48,865 nt of DNA from an uncultured Pelagibacteraceae bacterium. Its GTDB lineage: Bacteria; Pseudomonadota; Alphaproteobacteria; Pelagibacterales; Pelagibacteraceae. The notes below the pieces were generated by a model. That model made no database searches. It was not told the DNA's origin and saw only the letters and a program-made list of their open reading frames with translations. A program made the translations under genes and the position numbers. The stretch is from contig CACGNF010000005.1 in the NCBI GenBank assembly GCA_902574345.1, positions 1 through 48,865 of the forward strand, written 5' to 3'. Below are positions 48,694 to 48,865 of this stretch, one piece after another (positions within the stretch are counted from its first letter, which is position 1; each line of letters starts with the position of its first letter).

Positions 48694-48705
48694 GACCAAT
48701 TGGTC
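48694..48705. other. 12-base perfect palindrome upstream of the ATP synthase operon
   Basis: GACCAATTGGTC reads identically on both strands and lies 58 bases before the atpH start, in the only non-coding space upstream of the F1 operon. It may be an operator dyad near the operon promoter; no convincing -35/-10 pair could be fixed beside it. Confidence 0.35.
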
Positions 48706-48722
48706 TTCAAGTAACACGTTTG

Positions 48723-48745
48723 TCAAAAAAAGCAGTTTTTTTTGA
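48723..48745 (-). terminator. Probable terminator after priA
   Basis: TCAAAAAAA (48723-48731) pairs with TTTTTTTGA (48737-48745) over 9 bp around a 5-base loop, starting immediately after the priA stop codon. The 3' arm on the minus strand is itself a T7 run. The stem is A/T-only except one C-G pair, so termination strength is uncertain. Confidence 0.6.
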
Positions 48746-48865
48746 TTAATTGAAGCTTATTGGATCAACATCAACTGAAAGTTTTATTCCTGAGGTAAAT
48801 TTATATTTTGGTATTAATTTTGCCAATGAATTCTGTAATTTTAATGTTTTAAGCCCTCTAATTAA
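48746..48865 (-). CDS. priA: Primosomal protein N' (replication restart helicase), C-terminal fragment
   Basis: The last 39 codons of a minus-strand gene that continues beyond the right edge; the stop is TAA at 48748-48746. The visible tail reads N-S-L-A-K-L-I-P-K-Y-K-F and ends L-S-V-D-V-D-P-I-S-F-N. The V-D-V-D-P-x-S ending is the characteristic PriA C-terminus. priA upstream of atpH is a known alphaproteobacterial arrangement. PriA restarts stalled replication forks. The call rests on the short tail plus context. Confidence 0.8.
   Translation of the reverse strand, partial: LIRGLKTLKLQNSLAKLIPKYKFTSGIKLSVDVDPISFN

Overview
The window is an AT-rich, very gene-dense stretch of a free-living marine alphaproteobacterium. 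It is almost certainly a SAR11-clade (Pelagibacterales, Candidatus Pelagibacter-like) genome. This rests on the extreme A/T codon bias, Lys/Asn/Ile-rich proteins, median intergenic gaps of a few bases, frequent TAATG and ATGA start/stop overlaps, a class I lysyl-tRNA synthetase, a ChvG/ChvI pair, a lone RegA, and a SAM-II type leader ahead of metX. No mobile element, prophage, CRISPR array, tRNA or rRNA is visible. No gene-free stretch exceeds about 195 bases; the largest gap is the hisC-metX intergenic region, which holds a promoter and riboswitch.

Layout. 1-5830: 3' part of an Hsp20 chaperone, a small lipoprotein, a purine permease facing a phosphoribosyltransferase across a shared terminator, a DUF1330 protein, AlkA-type glycosylase, EamA exporter, and a methionine sulfoxide reductase/sulfurtransferase pair. 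5835-9833: a two-gene RND efflux pump. 9823-13625: lytic transglycosylase lipoprotein, VanZ-like protein, phosphoglycerate mutase, then on the minus strand ahcY-tsaE-amgK-murU. 14941-21163: ChvG/ChvI, DNA polymerase I, BioY, RegA. 21312-25492: a four-gene polyamine operon (ornithine decarboxylase-like, deoxyhypusine synthase-like, N-carbamoylputrescine amidase, agmatine deiminase). 25489-29018: lysK-pyrD and rpmB-yhhQ. 29106-34636: TrkH, AmpG-like permease, NlpC/P60 peptidase, then hisC-tyrA. 34721-37277: SAM-II riboswitch, metX, metW and a GloB-like hydrolase. 37287-43853: rplU-rpmA-obgE-proB-proA-nadD-rsfS-ctpA-rppH. 43846-48636: F1 ATP synthase operon atpHAGDC, preceded by the 3' end of priA at the right edge.

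Themes. Several genes can be joined into pathways: recovery of peptidoglycan fragments (lytic transglycosylase, AmpG, NlpC/P60, AmgK, MurU), methionine/SAM cycling (SAM-II-controlled metXW, AhcY, MsrA), polyamine synthesis by two potential routes to putrescine followed by a probable homospermidine-forming enzyme, and purine uptake plus salvage. Most convergent neighbours overlap at their 3' ends and most operon partners are translationally coupled, as expected of a streamlined genome. The points I consider most worth checking are the polyamine operon with its odd T8-G6 leader, the compact promoter/SAM-II/metX unit, the AmpG-NlpC/P60 pair, the atypical cysteines of MsrA, and the nadD start (TTG followed by a 13-A tract).
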